64,000 nucleotides of DNA from Dongia_B sp964406155 (GCA_964406155.1 CAYOQR010000006.1:62001-126000), one strand, 5' to 3'; shown: positions 24,936-34,080, counted from the stretch's first letter. The notes: generated from the sequence alone by a model not told the origin. Program-made: numbers and translations.

Positions 24936-27070
24936 GACCGTGCCTCCTCCAAAACGATCCGTTCGCGCCGGAACGGGATTTCTTGCTGTCGCGCCTCGAA
25001 TTCACGGGCGAAACGGTGGCCGGCATAGACCGCGTGGAAGATCGCGCCGGGCGCCAGGCAATCGCCGATGCGACTGACCGTCGCCGGGCGCGCCTCGATC
25101 TCCATCAACCGGCCGCCGGCCAGCGCTTCGTAGAGCCCGTCATTGGAAAGGCGCGACGTCACCATGACGATCGCCCCGGCCGCCAGCACCATCGGGCGCT
25201 CGGTATGGGCGTGGATGAAGGACACCTGGCCATCGGCGATCAGCGATAGCTTGTGATGGGTCACGACGGCAACGCCGCTTTCGGCGAGACGCCGGGCGAT
25301 GCGCGGCACTTCCAGCGTGTTCAGCGAGAAGGCCGAAACCTCGGCGGCCGGCGTCACCAGGGTGACCTGCGCTCCGACCCGCGCCAGCTTCTCGGCGACG
25401 ACACCGCCCATGTAATAATGGTCCTCGTCATAGACGATGACAGGACCGGTCACGCTGGCTCCCACCATGATGTCGTCCGGGGTAAGAATCCGCAGCGAGG
25501 CGTCCGCGTCGATGGCGGCGCTGCGCAGCCGGCCGATGCCATCGGCGCGCCAGCGTGATCCCGTCGCCAGCACCACATGGTCGGCACCGACCGCCGTCAC
25601 TTCATCGGCGGTCATCTCGCTCTCGAGATAGACCGAAACATTCGCCATCTTCTGTAGCTGGGTGATGCGCCAGTCACGCACCCGCAGCCATTCGCGCAGG
25701 CCCGGCAGCTCGCCTTCGCGGGTGACTCGGCCGCCGAGCTGGCGTTCCCTTTCCGCCAAGGTGACGGTATAGCCGCGCTGGCCCAAGGCCCGGGCGCATT
25801 CGAGGCCGGCGGGACCGCCGCCCACCACCAGCACATGGCGGTCGGATGTCTTGGCTTCAATCCGCTCGGGATGCCAGCCCTTGCGCCACTCCTCGCCCAT
25901 GGTCGGGTTCTGCGTGCAGCGCAGATTGGTCATCATGTAATGGCTGGAGACGCAGATATTGCAGCCGATGCATTCACGGATGTCCTCGTACCGGCCCTCT
26001 TCGATCTTGCGGGGCAGGAAGGGATCGGCGATGGAAGGCCGCGTTGCGCCGATCATGTCGAGCACGCCGCGCCGGATCAGCGAGACCATGGTGTCCGGCG
26101 AGGTGAAGCGCCCGACGCCGACCACCGGCCTGGTCGTCACCGACTTGATGCCGGCCATGAAGGGTTCGTGTTCATTCTCGCCGGCAAAGCGGGAGGTCGG
26201 CGAATCATCGGCCCAGGTACCGACGACGATATCCCAGAGATCCGGTAGTTCGCCGATCATCTCGATGGCGGCAAGGCCTTCATCCGCCACCTGCAGGCCG
26301 AGCGGGCCACAGAGTTCGTCAACGATCAGGCGGACCGTGACGGCGCAGCCGTCCTGCACGCCCTCGCGCGTTTCCTCAATCAGTTCCTTCAGCAGGCGGA
26401 CGCGATTCTTCAGCGGCCCGCCATATTCATCCGTGCGCTTGTTGCGTGGCGACATGAACTGGAAGGCGATGGTGGAGAAATTGGCATCGACATTGATGAT
26501 GTCGAAACCGGCCCTGTGCGCCCGTGCCGCCGCCTCGCGCATCCAGCGCCGGAGATCGCGAATGTCCTGCCGGTCCATGGCGCGGACCTGGATCGGGAAA
26601 TGCCCGTCCACCGGCCGCGCCATCGGGCCCATCGGCACTTCACGGCTGTATTTGTTGGCGTTGTAGTAGGCCGCATAAGCGAGCTGCACGCCGGCCAACG
26701 CACCATGCGCGTGCACCGCATCGCACATCAGCGCGAGCGAAGCGATGTCGCCGTCATCCCATAGGGTCTGCAGGACTTCCGGCGTCAGATCGGCGGTCGG
26801 ATGGATCGAGCAATGTTCCGTGTTGACCACGGCCCAGCCGCCTTCCGCCTTCATGCCCCGCATCGCCGCATGGGCCTGGGGTCGCAGCCCGCCCATACCG
26901 TTGCAATGCGGCGGCTGGTAGAAGCGGTTCTTTGCCGTCAGCCTGCCAATGCGGACCGGCTCGAAAAGGATGTCGAAGCGGGGATCACGCCCCGGATGGG
27001 ACGCGCCCGCTTCGACAGGCTGAGGCAACGCTTGAGACGGGGGTTGAGACGGGCTGTGCGCAGTCGACAT
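24932..27070 (-). CDS. trimethylamine dehydrogenase-family flavo-iron-sulfur enzyme
   Basis: Old-yellow-enzyme-type FMN barrel (residues ~30-370), then a [4Fe-4S] motif CIGCNICVSSHYMMTNLRC with the C-x2-C-x3-C-x11-C spacing of trimethylamine and dimethylamine dehydrogenases. A C-terminal ADP/FAD-binding half starts HVLVVGGGPAGLECARALGQ. Relatives include TMADH, StcD-type proline-betaine/N-methylproline demethylases and 2,4-dienoyl-CoA reductases; the transporter context favours an N-methyl amine demethylase. I used ATG 27070. A GTG at 27112 would add 14 residues encoded by an 18-bp tandem repeat. It overlaps PotA by 4 bp. Confidence 0.83.
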   Translation of the reverse strand: MSTAHSPSQPPSQALPQPVEAGASHPGRDPRFDILFEPVRIGRLTAKNRFYQPPHCNGMGGLRPQAHAAMRGMKAEGGWAVVNTEHCSIHPTADLTPEVLQTLWDDGDIASLALMCDAVHAHGALAGVQLAYAAYYNANKYSREVPMGPMARPVDGHFPIQVRAMDRQDIRDLRRWMREAAARAHRAGFDIINVDANFSTIAFQFMSPRNKRTDEYGGPLKNRVRLLKELIEETREGVQDGCAVTVRLIVDELCGPLGLQVADEGLAAIEMIGELPDLWDIVVGTWADDSPTSRFAGENEHEPFMAGIKSVTTRPVVGVGRFTSPDTMVSLIRRGVLDMIGATRPSIADPFLPRKIEEGRYEDIRECIGCNICVSSHYMMTNLRCTQNPTMGEEWRKGWHPERIEAKTSDRHVLVVGGGPAGLECARALGQRGYTVTLAERERQLGGRVTREGELPGLREWLRVRDWRITQLQKMANVSVYLESEMTADEVTAVGADHVVLATGSRWRADGIGRLRSAAIDADASLRILTPDDIMVGASVTGPVIVYDEDHYYMGGVVAEKLARVGAQVTLVTPAAEVSAFSLNTLEVPRIARRLAESGVAVVTHHKLSLIADGQVSFIHAHTERPMVLAAGAIVMVTSRLSNDGLYEALAGGRLMEIEARPATVSRIGDCLAPGAIFHAVYAGHRFAREFEARQQEIPFRRERIVLEEARS

Positions 27071-27087
27071 CGGCAAATCGTCCAATA

Positions 27088-27121
27088 CATCCACAGTGTC
27101 GGGTTCATCCACAGTGTCGGG
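27088..27121. repeat. 18-bp tandem duplication at the flavoprotein 5' end
   Basis: CATCCACAGTGTCGGG occurs at 27088-27103 and again at 27106-27121, a period of 18 bp. If translated from the upstream GTG it encodes two DEPDTV-like hexapeptides. It lies between the aldehyde dehydrogenase stop and the flavoprotein start. Confidence 0.8.
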
Positions 27122-27131
27122 CGATTGCTGG

Positions 27132-28634
27132 TCAGGCCTGGCGGATCTTGATCCAGGTGGCCTTCAGGTCGGTGTACTTCTCGATCGCGTGGATCGACTT
27201 GTCGCGGCCAAAGCCGGATTGCTTGAAGCCGCCGAAGGGCGAGACGATGCTGCCCTCGTCGAAGCAATTGACCCAGACCACGCCGGCCCGCAGCTTGCGC
27301 GAGGCGGAGATCGCCGTGTCGATGTTGCGGGTCCAGACCGCCGCCGCCAGGCCGTAGATCGTGTCATTGGCGATGGCGATGGCTTCCTCATCGCTGTTGA
27401 AGGTGATGGTCGAGAGCACCGGGCCGAAGATTTCTTCCTGGGCGATGCGCATCTTGCTGGAGACACCGTCGAAGACCGTCGGCTCGATGAAGTAGCCGCC
27501 GCTTTCCTGGCGCACGCGCTTGCCGCCGACGCGCAATTTGGCGCCTTCCTCCTGGCCGATGCGGATGTAGTCGAGGACTCTGCCCATCTGCTCTTCGCTG
27601 ACCATGGCGCCGGCCTTGCTGGCGGGGTTGAGCGGATCGCCCGGCATCAGCACGGCGCTCTCGGCGATCAGCTTTTCCAGGAATTCGTCCTTGATCCGCG
27701 CATCGACCAGCAGGCGGGAGCCGGCATTGCAGACTTCGCCCTGGTTGAAGAAGATGCCCCAGGCGGCAGCCTTGGCGGCGCCGTCGAGATCGTCGCAATC
27801 CTTCATGATGATATGCGGGGTCTTGCCGCCGCATTCCAGCGACACGCGCTTCATATTGGACTGGCCGGCATATTGCAGGAAGAGCTTGCCGACCTGGGTC
27901 GAGCCGGTGAAGGTCACGGCGTCGATGTCGGGATGCAGGCCGATCGCCTTGCCGGCGGTCTCGCCATAGCCCGGCACGACATTGAGGACACCTTCCGGCA
28001 GGCCCGCCTCGACCGCCAGTTCGGCGATGCGGATGGCGGTCAGCGGCGACTGTTCCGCCGGCTTCAGCACGACGGAATTGCCGGCGGCCAGCGCCGGGCC
28101 CAGCTTCCAGCAGGCCATCAGCAGCGGGAAGTTCCACGGCACCACGGCGGCAACGACGCCCAGCGGCTCGCGGGTGATCAGGCTGAGGGCGCCCGGGCCG
28201 GTCGGCGCGATCTGGTCATAGAGCTTGTCGATCGCTTCCGCCATCCAGGCGATGGTGTTGGCCGAGGCCGGGACGTCGATCGCGCGGCTGTCGGAGATCG
28301 GCTTGCCCATGTCGAGGGTTTCCAAGAGCGCCAGCTCGTCGGAATGGTCTCGCATCAGGCCCGCCCAGGCGAGCAGCTTGCGCTTGCGCTCCGCCGGATC
28401 CATCCGCGACCAGGTGCCGGCCTCGAAGACCTTGCGCGCCGAGGCGACAGCGCGATCGACATCCTCGCTGTCGCAAGCGGCGATGGCGGCGATCTCCTTG
28501 CCCGTCGCCGGATTGATCGAGGAGAAGGCCTTGCCCGAAGCGGCATCGACGAAGCGGCCATCGATGAAGGCCTGGGTGCGGATGCGCAGCTTCTCAGCGG
28601 TTGCGGACCAATTTTGCGCGGACTGGACGGACAT
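27132..28634 (-). CDS. aldehyde dehydrogenase, PuuC-like
   Basis: NAD(P)-dependent aldehyde dehydrogenase of 500 aa. The catalytic glutamate is in SLECGGKTPH and the nucleophile cysteine in NQGEVCNAGSRL. VPWNFPLLMACWKLGPALAAGN and FTGSTQVGK are NAD-binding landmarks, and the FGGFKQSGFGRDKS tail is typical of the gamma-glutamyl-gamma-aminobutyraldehyde/betaine aldehyde group. It would oxidise aminoaldehydes from the oxidase or omega-aminotransferase. First gene of the operon; a promoter and operator-like repeats lie 26-91 bp upstream. Confidence 0.88.
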   Translation of the reverse strand: MSVQSAQNWSATAEKLRIRTQAFIDGRFVDAASGKAFSSINPATGKEIAAIAACDSEDVDRAVASARKVFEAGTWSRMDPAERKRKLLAWAGLMRDHSDELALLETLDMGKPISDSRAIDVPASANTIAWMAEAIDKLYDQIAPTGPGALSLITREPLGVVAAVVPWNFPLLMACWKLGPALAAGNSVVLKPAEQSPLTAIRIAELAVEAGLPEGVLNVVPGYGETAGKAIGLHPDIDAVTFTGSTQVGKLFLQYAGQSNMKRVSLECGGKTPHIIMKDCDDLDGAAKAAAWGIFFNQGEVCNAGSRLLVDARIKDEFLEKLIAESAVLMPGDPLNPASKAGAMVSEEQMGRVLDYIRIGQEEGAKLRVGGKRVRQESGGYFIEPTVFDGVSSKMRIAQEEIFGPVLSTITFNSDEEAIAIANDTIYGLAAAVWTRNIDTAISASRKLRAGVVWVNCFDEGSIVSPFGGFKQSGFGRDKSIHAIEKYTDLKATWIKIRQA

Positions 28635-28659
28635 GACTTCGACTCCCGACTTAATTTAT

Positions 28660-28688
28660 GTTCCGATTATTGGAACTAAGTTCCGATT
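28660..28688. promoter_or_regulatory. candidate IclR operator over the puuC-like start region
   Basis: GTTCC-N7-GGAAC inverted repeat (28660-28676) followed by a second GTTCCGATT (28680-28688), a direct repeat 20 bp apart on the same face of the helix. It lies just downstream of the predicted -10 at 28696-28701, where a bound repressor would block transcription. The IclR-family protein at 18342 is the natural candidate. Confidence 0.6.
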
Positions 28689-28695
28689 GACGGGA

Positions 28696-28725
28696 AGCCT
28701 ATCGAAGCCGTAGCGTCACTGTCAA
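28696..28725 (-). promoter_or_regulatory. promoter of the 28634-12943 operon
   Basis: Minus strand TTGACA (28720-28725), a perfect -35, then 18 bp, then TAGGCT (28696-28701), a weak -10 keeping the first T, A and last T. The predicted start near 28689 is inside the repeat element. Confidence 0.5.
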
Positions 28726-28886
28726 CGGTGAATCACGAAAAGATCCCGCCGCCACGTCGTCGGCCACATGTCGGTGCCGAAGGATGGCGCTTGGCCGCGT
28801 GGCGCATGAAGTTGCAGCCGATACGCAATGACCAAGTGCGGCACGCATTGACGATCACAATGAGAATCAACGAGGAGAACACACGC

Positions 28887-29243
28887 ATGTCCCAGGCCCA
28901 GCTCTTCCGCCGCAACGATGTGGCTTTCGATGCCTTCGGCGAGGACGGTCCCGGCACAGGCACGATCGCGCGCCTGGTCGGGCCGGAGATGAGCAAGACG
29001 CTTGGCGGCGGATTGATCACATTGGACGGCACCGCCGTCGAATGGACCTTGCTCTATGACGAGCTGATCGTGGGCATCGAGGGCGTGTTCCAGTTGCGCA
29101 TCGGCGACAAGGTGCTGGAGGCACGCCAGGGCGATGTGATCTGGATTCCCGAGGGCACCACGGTCGTCTATGGCGGCGAAAAGGCGGTGATCTTCTATGC
29201 GCTCGCACCGGTCAATTGGCGCGAGAAACTGAAAAAGGCCTGA
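28887..29243 (+). CDS. EutQ-like cupin protein
   Basis: Small single-domain cupin of 118 aa resembling the C-terminal half of ethanolamine utilisation protein EutQ. It has a beta-barrel pattern with FQLRIGDKVLEARQGDVIWIPEGTTVVYGG, whose GDV-IP-G turn is a cupin hallmark. Upstream in-frame starts exist from 28728, but ATG 28887 has AGGAG 9 nt before it. It is divergent from the amine operon. The role is unknown; such cupins accompany amine and ethanolamine catabolism. Confidence 0.8.
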   Translation: MSQAQLFRRNDVAFDAFGEDGPGTGTIARLVGPEMSKTLGGGLITLDGTAVEWTLLYDELIVGIEGVFQLRIGDKVLEARQGDVIWIPEGTTVVYGGEKAVIFYALAPVNWREKLKKA

Positions 29244-29372
29244 GCCGGGAGTTCATTCGCACCGCTATCCGATCGGCGCCCGCTTGCGCCGGTTGGTGGC
29301 ACGGATCATTCTTTATCATCGTGCTCAAAGCCGGGCAGCAAGCATCGGCAATAAATTCAGGGGAGACGTATC

Positions 29373-30305
29373 ATGACTCAGTCCTTGCGGAGATTGGCCG
29401 TCATCGGTAACGGCATCATCGGCCATGGCATCGCCGAGGTCTTCGCCGCTTCAGGCACGCCTGTCACGCTCATCGGCCGCAGCGACAAGAGCGTCGCGGA
29501 CGCGATTGCGCGCATCGCCGAGAGTCTCGGCGAATTCGAGCGCCAGGGTCTATCGCGCTGTCCCGTCGCCGAAGCTGTCGCCCGCATCCGTCCCAGCACC
29601 GATCTCGACGCCGCCGCCGATGCCGACCTGGTGATCGAAGCCGTGCCCGAAGACATGGCGTTGAAGCTCAAGATCTTCGAACGCCTTGACCGGATCACCC
29701 GACCCGACGCCGTGCTCGCCTCCTCCAGCGGCCATCCCGCCAGCGAATTGACGGCGCGGGTGAAGAACAAGGCGCGGGTGATCGCCACCCATTTCTGGTA
29801 TCCCCCGCAATTGCTGCCGCTGGTCGAAGTCTGCGGCGCGCCGGAGACCGCACCCGCGGTGATCGACTGGACCTGCGCGCAATTGCGGTCGGCCGGCAAG
29901 GAACCAGTGGTGATCGACCGCGAAATTCCCGGCTTCATCGGCAACCGCCTCCAATTCGCCATGCTGCGCGAAGCCTGGTCGCTCTGGGCCTCGGGCGCTG
30001 CTTCCGCCGAGGCCATCGACGCCGTGGTGAAGCACAGCATCGGCCGTCGCCTCGGCATTACCGGCCCGATCGAATCCGCGGATCTCGGCGGATTGGACAC
30101 GATGTTCCGTTTCGCCGAGTTCCTGCAGCCGACCCTCGACACGGCGGCAGCACCGCCGGCCGTGATCGGCGAGCGGCGCGACAACAACGCCAATCCCCAT
30201 GTCCATGACCGGGCGGTGACAGCCTGGCCCGCCCTCGCCACCGCGCGCAAAGAGGAATTGTTCCGCTGGCTGCGGCGGGATCGCGATCAACGAGCCGCTA
30301 AGTAA
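29373..30305 (+). CDS. 3-hydroxyacyl-CoA dehydrogenase-family NAD enzyme
   Basis: 310 aa. N-terminal NAD-binding motif AVIGNGIIGHGIAEVFAASG, then the catalytic-histidine region ATHFWYPPQLLPLVEVC, and the C-terminal 3HCDH helical domain beginning PGFIGNRLQFAMLREAW. The family includes 3-hydroxybutyryl-CoA and L-carnitine dehydrogenases; the normal SSTS-type segment is SSSGHPASELT here. GGGGAG is 9 nt upstream of ATG. It probably oxidises a 3-hydroxy acid or its CoA ester; the substrate is unassigned. A terminator follows. Confidence 0.83.
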   Translation: MTQSLRRLAVIGNGIIGHGIAEVFAASGTPVTLIGRSDKSVADAIARIAESLGEFERQGLSRCPVAEAVARIRPSTDLDAAADADLVIEAVPEDMALKLKIFERLDRITRPDAVLASSSGHPASELTARVKNKARVIATHFWYPPQLLPLVEVCGAPETAPAVIDWTCAQLRSAGKEPVVIDREIPGFIGNRLQFAMLREAWSLWASGAASAEAIDAVVKHSIGRRLGITGPIESADLGGLDTMFRFAEFLQPTLDTAAAPPAVIGERRDNNANPHVHDRAVTAWPALATARKEELFRWLRRDRDQRAAK

Positions 30306-30447
30306 CCGGATAGAATCTCTCGCGAGGTGATCAGAGCCTTCGGCCTGCTATGGCATCAACGACCCGTCATACCGGCCCGACATTGCCATTCGGATCGCTT
30401 CTCTCTCAGGCAACCGAACAGGCCCAACCTTGTCCCCGCGCGAAACA

Positions 30448-30478
30448 AAACGCCGCAACCTCAAGGGCTGCGGCGTTT
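30448..30478. terminator. terminator between convergent genes
   Basis: Ten-bp stem AAACGCCGCA/TGCGGCGTTT (30448-30457 with 30469-30478) and an 11-nt loop. A and T ends make it usable in both directions between the dehydrogenase (plus) and the peptide ABC ATPase (minus). Confidence 0.7.
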
Positions 30479-30531
30479 ATATTCATTCATCAGGGGGCCG
30501 GAAACACAGCCAACCTCCGATATATCATGGC

Positions 30532-32178
30532 CTAGACAGCGCGTGCCTCGAGCATTCTGTCAAGCCAATGCGTGTCCATCTCCGGTACCGACGCTAAAAG
30601 TTTGCCGGTATAATCATGGTAAGGCGGCGACAGAACCTGCGCTTTCGAGCCCGCATCCACCACCCGGCCACGCTGCATCACGACCACATCATCGGCGATG
30701 GCCTTCACCGTCGCCAGATCATGCGTGATGAAGATATAGGATAGCTTCAGCTCATCCTGCAGCCGCATCAGCAGTTTCAAGATTCCCTCGGCGACCAACT
30801 GATCAAGTGCCGAGGTGACCTCATCGCAGATCACAATCTCGGGCTTCGCCGCCAAGGCCCGGGCGATGCCGATCCGCTGCTTCTGGCCGCCGGACAATTC
30901 GCTTGGATAGCGATCGGCATAGCTTTTGGGCAGCTCGATCATCTCCAGAAGATCGGCTACCTGGCGATTCACCTCGCTCTTGCTCAGGCCGAGATAAAAT
31001 GACATCGGCCGGCCGATGATCTTGCGGATTCGATGTCGTGGGTTAAGCGCCGTATCCGCCATCTGATAGATCATCTGGATGCGTTGGCGCTGCAGTCGGC
31101 TGCGGTCCCGCAGATGGGGCGGCAGAACGTCGCCACCGAGGCGGATCTCTCCCGAGATCGGCGGCAGCAGACCGACCACGCTACGGGCCATGGTGGACTT
31201 GCCGGAGCCGGATTCACCGACCACCGCCACGGTCCTGCCACGATGCACGTCAATCGACACATCATCCAGCACCTTGTAGGCATCGCCGTAGCTTGCCGTG
31301 ACGTGACGCACGGAAAGGATCGGCTCCTGGCCACCCGGCACGGCTGCCGTTTCCCGGTGGATCGACCGGACAGCCCAAAGCGATTTCGTATAATCTTCCT
31401 TAGGTGCGGAGATCATGGCTGCCGCCGGCGCTTCCTCCACCGGCTTACCGTATTGCAGCACCAGGATGCGATCCGCCATCTGTGCGACAACAGCGAGATC
31501 ATGGGTGATATAGATGGCGGCGGTATTGAACTGCCGCACAATCTCCTTGATCGATGCCAGTACCTCGATCTGAGTCGTCACATCGAGGGCCGTTGTGGGC
31601 TCATCGAAAATGATCAGATCCGGCCGGCAAGACATCGCCATGGCCGTCATTGCCCGCTGCAACTGGCCGCCCGAGACCTGATGCGGATAGCGGAAGCCGA
31701 TTGTATCCGGCTCCGGCATCTGCATCCGGCGATAGAGCTCCATGGCATCCTGATAGGACTCGGCCTTCGTCCTGACATCATGCAGGATCGGTGCCTCGGC
31801 ATATTGCTCGATCAAGCGGTGCGCCGGATTGAAGGCGGCGGCGGCCGACTGCGCCACATAGGCAATGCGCGCCCCGCGCAACGACCGCTTCTGCTTTTCG
31901 CTCGCCTTGGCGAGGTCGGTTCCGTCGAAGATGACCTCTCCGCCGGAGATGCGGCAGCCATCGCGGGCATAGCCCATGGCAGCCAGGCCGATCGTCGATT
32001 TCCCCGCGCCGGATTCGCCGATCAGCCCCAGGACTTCGCCGCAATGCAGGTCGAAATCGACGCCATGGACAATTTCGTTCCAGACGCCGTCGCTGGTCTG
32101 GGCCTCGATGCGCAGCCCCCGTACCGTCACGAGAATCTCGCCCTTCACGGCCGATCGCTTCTCCATCCGGTTGCTCAT
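30532..32178 (-). CDS. fused dipeptide/oligopeptide ABC ATPase (DppD-DppF)
   Basis: 548 aa with two complete nucleotide-binding domains. The first has GESGAGKST, VSGGQLQRAMTAMAM and LIIFDEPTTALD. The second has GESGSGKST, LSGGQKQRIGIARALA and IVICDEVTSALD, with a conservative change of the P in DEP to V. This corresponds to DppD plus DppF fused, as in GsiA/YejF-type transporters. ATG 32178 overlaps the permease stop in ATGA; the frame open to 32211 is longer but lies inside the permease gene. No binding-protein gene is adjacent; the nearest of this class is at 44824. Confidence 0.9.
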   Translation of the reverse strand: MSNRMEKRSAVKGEILVTVRGLRIEAQTSDGVWNEIVHGVDFDLHCGEVLGLIGESGAGKSTIGLAAMGYARDGCRISGGEVIFDGTDLAKASEKQKRSLRGARIAYVAQSAAAAFNPAHRLIEQYAEAPILHDVRTKAESYQDAMELYRRMQMPEPDTIGFRYPHQVSGGQLQRAMTAMAMSCRPDLIIFDEPTTALDVTTQIEVLASIKEIVRQFNTAAIYITHDLAVVAQMADRILVLQYGKPVEEAPAAAMISAPKEDYTKSLWAVRSIHRETAAVPGGQEPILSVRHVTASYGDAYKVLDDVSIDVHRGRTVAVVGESGSGKSTMARSVVGLLPPISGEIRLGGDVLPPHLRDRSRLQRQRIQMIYQMADTALNPRHRIRKIIGRPMSFYLGLSKSEVNRQVADLLEMIELPKSYADRYPSELSGGQKQRIGIARALAAKPEIVICDEVTSALDQLVAEGILKLLMRLQDELKLSYIFITHDLATVKAIADDVVVMQRGRVVDAGSKAQVLSPPYHDYTGKLLASVPEMDTHWLDRMLEARAV

Positions 32179-33008
32179 CCACGTGCCCCGCTTGCCTTGT
32201 GCAGCATCCAATCGACCACGAAGTTGACGGCGATCGTCAGCACGGCGATCGCCAGACCCGGCAGGACCGGCGTGAAATCACCAAAGGTGATCAAGGTGGA
32301 ATTGTCGCGCACCATGGAACCCCAATCGGCCAAGGGCGGTTGGATACCAAGGCCCAGGAACGACAGCGCGGCGATAAAAAGAAAGACGAAACAGAATCGG
32401 ATGCCGAACTCGGCGATCAGGGGCGGCAGGATATTGGGCAAAACCTCGTGCCAGATGATCCACCACCGCCCTTCGCCGCGTAACCGGGCCGCCTCGACAT
32501 AGTCCAGCACCGCGATATTCATGGCGACTGAGCGCGTGAGGCGATATACGCGGGTCGAATCGAGAACGGCGATGACAGCGATCAGGACCGGGATCGAGGT
32601 ACCGAGGATGGTGAGAAGCAGGAGCGCAAAGATGAGCTGCGGGATGGCCATCAGAATGTCGACGACCCAGCTCAGGCTGGTATCGACCCAACGGCCGGTC
32701 ACCGCCGCCAGCATGCCCAGAGTACTGCCGAGAAAGAAGGAAAGCAGCGTAATCAGGAAGGCCAGGCCAATGGTGTTGCGGGCGCCGTAGACGATGCGGC
32801 TGAACATATCCCGGCCGATATTGTCCGTGCCCAGGAGATAGGCCCCGCCCCAAGGCTCATATTGCCCGGCAACCACCTGGGATTCACCAAAGGGCGCAAT
32901 CATGGGGGCAAAGATCGCCACCGCGAAGTAGATCGTAACGACGATTATGCCCAGTAGAGCGGTGGGAGGCACTCGATAGAGGCGCTTCAGCAAGGTAATC
33001 ATGCTCAC
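32175..33008 (-). CDS. peptide/nickel-type ABC permease, DppC type
   Basis: 277 aa with six hydrophobic segments. The DppC hallmark PWGGAYLLGTDNIGRDMFSRIVYGARNT follows the first membrane span, and the EAA loop is EAARLRGEGRWWIIWHEVLPNILPP. Start is GTG 33008 or ATG 33002; neither has a strong ribosome site. It lies 12 bp after the DppB-type gene and is coupled to the ATPase. Confidence 0.88.
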   Translation of the reverse strand: MSMITLLKRLYRVPPTALLGIIVVTIYFAVAIFAPMIAPFGESQVVAGQYEPWGGAYLLGTDNIGRDMFSRIVYGARNTIGLAFLITLLSFFLGSTLGMLAAVTGRWVDTSLSWVVDILMAIPQLIFALLLLTILGTSIPVLIAVIAVLDSTRVYRLTRSVAMNIAVLDYVEAARLRGEGRWWIIWHEVLPNILPPLIAEFGIRFCFVFLFIAALSFLGLGIQPPLADWGSMVRDNSTLITFGDFTPVLPGLAIAVLTIAVNFVVDWMLHKASGARG

Positions 33009-33020
33009 AATGCCCCGTGA

Positions 33021-34037
33021 TCAGCGAGGGTGGAGAAGACGGGGATTGCTCAGGATCGCCAACACATCGGCGAGCAGGTTGAGCAAGATGTATGTCGCGG
33101 CAAAGATGATGCTGGCCACCTGCACGACGGGCAGGTCGCGCCGCGAGACGGAATCGACCAGCAATTGCCCCAGGCCCGGATAGACGAAGACAACCTCGAC
33201 CAGAACGACGCCGACAATCAGATAGGCAATGTTCACGACGATCACATTGATGATCGGTGCCAAGGCATTGGGTAAGGCATGCCGGATGATGACCCGCAGC
33301 GGGCCGACACCTTTCAACCTTGCCATCTCGATATAGGGACTGGAAAGCGTGTTGATGATCGCCGCCCGGGTCATCCGCATCATATGCGCGATGGTGACCA
33401 GCGTCAGCGTCAAGGCAGGCAGGAAGCAGACATGCACCCGCTCCCAGAAAGATGTTTCCGGGGAAACCTGCGCCAGGCTCGGCAGCCAGTTCAATTGAAC
33501 CGACAGGAAGAGGATCAGGACATAGGCGACAAAGAATTCCGGGAATGAAATGGAACTCAAGGTCGTCACATTCACGATCCGGTCGAACAGGGTATTGCGA
33601 TAAAGCGCCGCGAGGATTCCCAGGCCAACCGCCAGCGGCACCGCGATAACGGCGGCAAAACCGGCCAGGAACATGGTATTGGCCAGTCGCGGGCCAACCA
33701 GGGTTGCGATATCGCGATTCCCGGCAAGAGATCGCCCGAAATCGCCGGTCAGGATATTTCCAAGCCAATGCAGGTAGCGGATATGCGCTGGCACATCCAG
33801 ACCGAGCTGCAGGCGCAAGGCGGCCACGGCCTGGGGTGTCGCCGACTGTCCGAGCATTTCCGTCGCGAAATCACCCGGCAGCAATGCGACACCAAAGAAA
33901 ATAATCAGCGACACGACAAACAATGTCAGGAGGCCGAGCAGGAGCCGCCGCCCAACCAATTTGAGGATCGGATGCATTGCCCGATGCCGCTCCGGCGACA
34001 TCGTTGCCCCTCGCCCACCTGCGTCCGGTAAACTCAT
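33021..34037 (-). CDS. peptide/nickel-type ABC permease, DppB type
   Basis: 338 aa from ATG 34037, which has TAGGAG 8 nt upstream; the open frame starts at 34076. Landmarks: LLLGLLTLFVVSLIIFFGVALLPGD first span, RYLHWLGNILTGDFGRSLAGN, and the EAA loop EMARLKGVGPLRVIIRHALPNALAP. It is the channel subunit partnered with the DppC-type permease. It begins 43 bp after the GlcD-type gene and is probably co-transcribed with it. Confidence 0.88.
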   Translation of the reverse strand: MSLPDAGGRGATMSPERHRAMHPILKLVGRRLLLGLLTLFVVSLIIFFGVALLPGDFATEMLGQSATPQAVAALRLQLGLDVPAHIRYLHWLGNILTGDFGRSLAGNRDIATLVGPRLANTMFLAGFAAVIAVPLAVGLGILAALYRNTLFDRIVNVTTLSSISFPEFFVAYVLILFLSVQLNWLPSLAQVSPETSFWERVHVCFLPALTLTLVTIAHMMRMTRAAIINTLSSPYIEMARLKGVGPLRVIIRHALPNALAPIINVIVVNIAYLIVGVVLVEVVFVYPGLGQLLVDSVSRRDLPVVQVASIIFAATYILLNLLADVLAILSNPRLLHPR

Positions 34038-34080
34038 TGACTGGCTCCTACCCTTTCCGGACACCCAGGCTTCCATTCAC

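Noticed and set aside
23688..25028. 446-codon plus-strand frame opposite the PotA ATPase
   Set aside because: Shadow of the ATPase gene, which has all nucleotide-binding motifs.
27096..28679. 527-codon plus-strand frame opposite the aldehyde dehydrogenase
   Set aside because: Longer than the real gene but only a complementary-strand shadow; histidine/arginine/glycine-rich composition and no domain.
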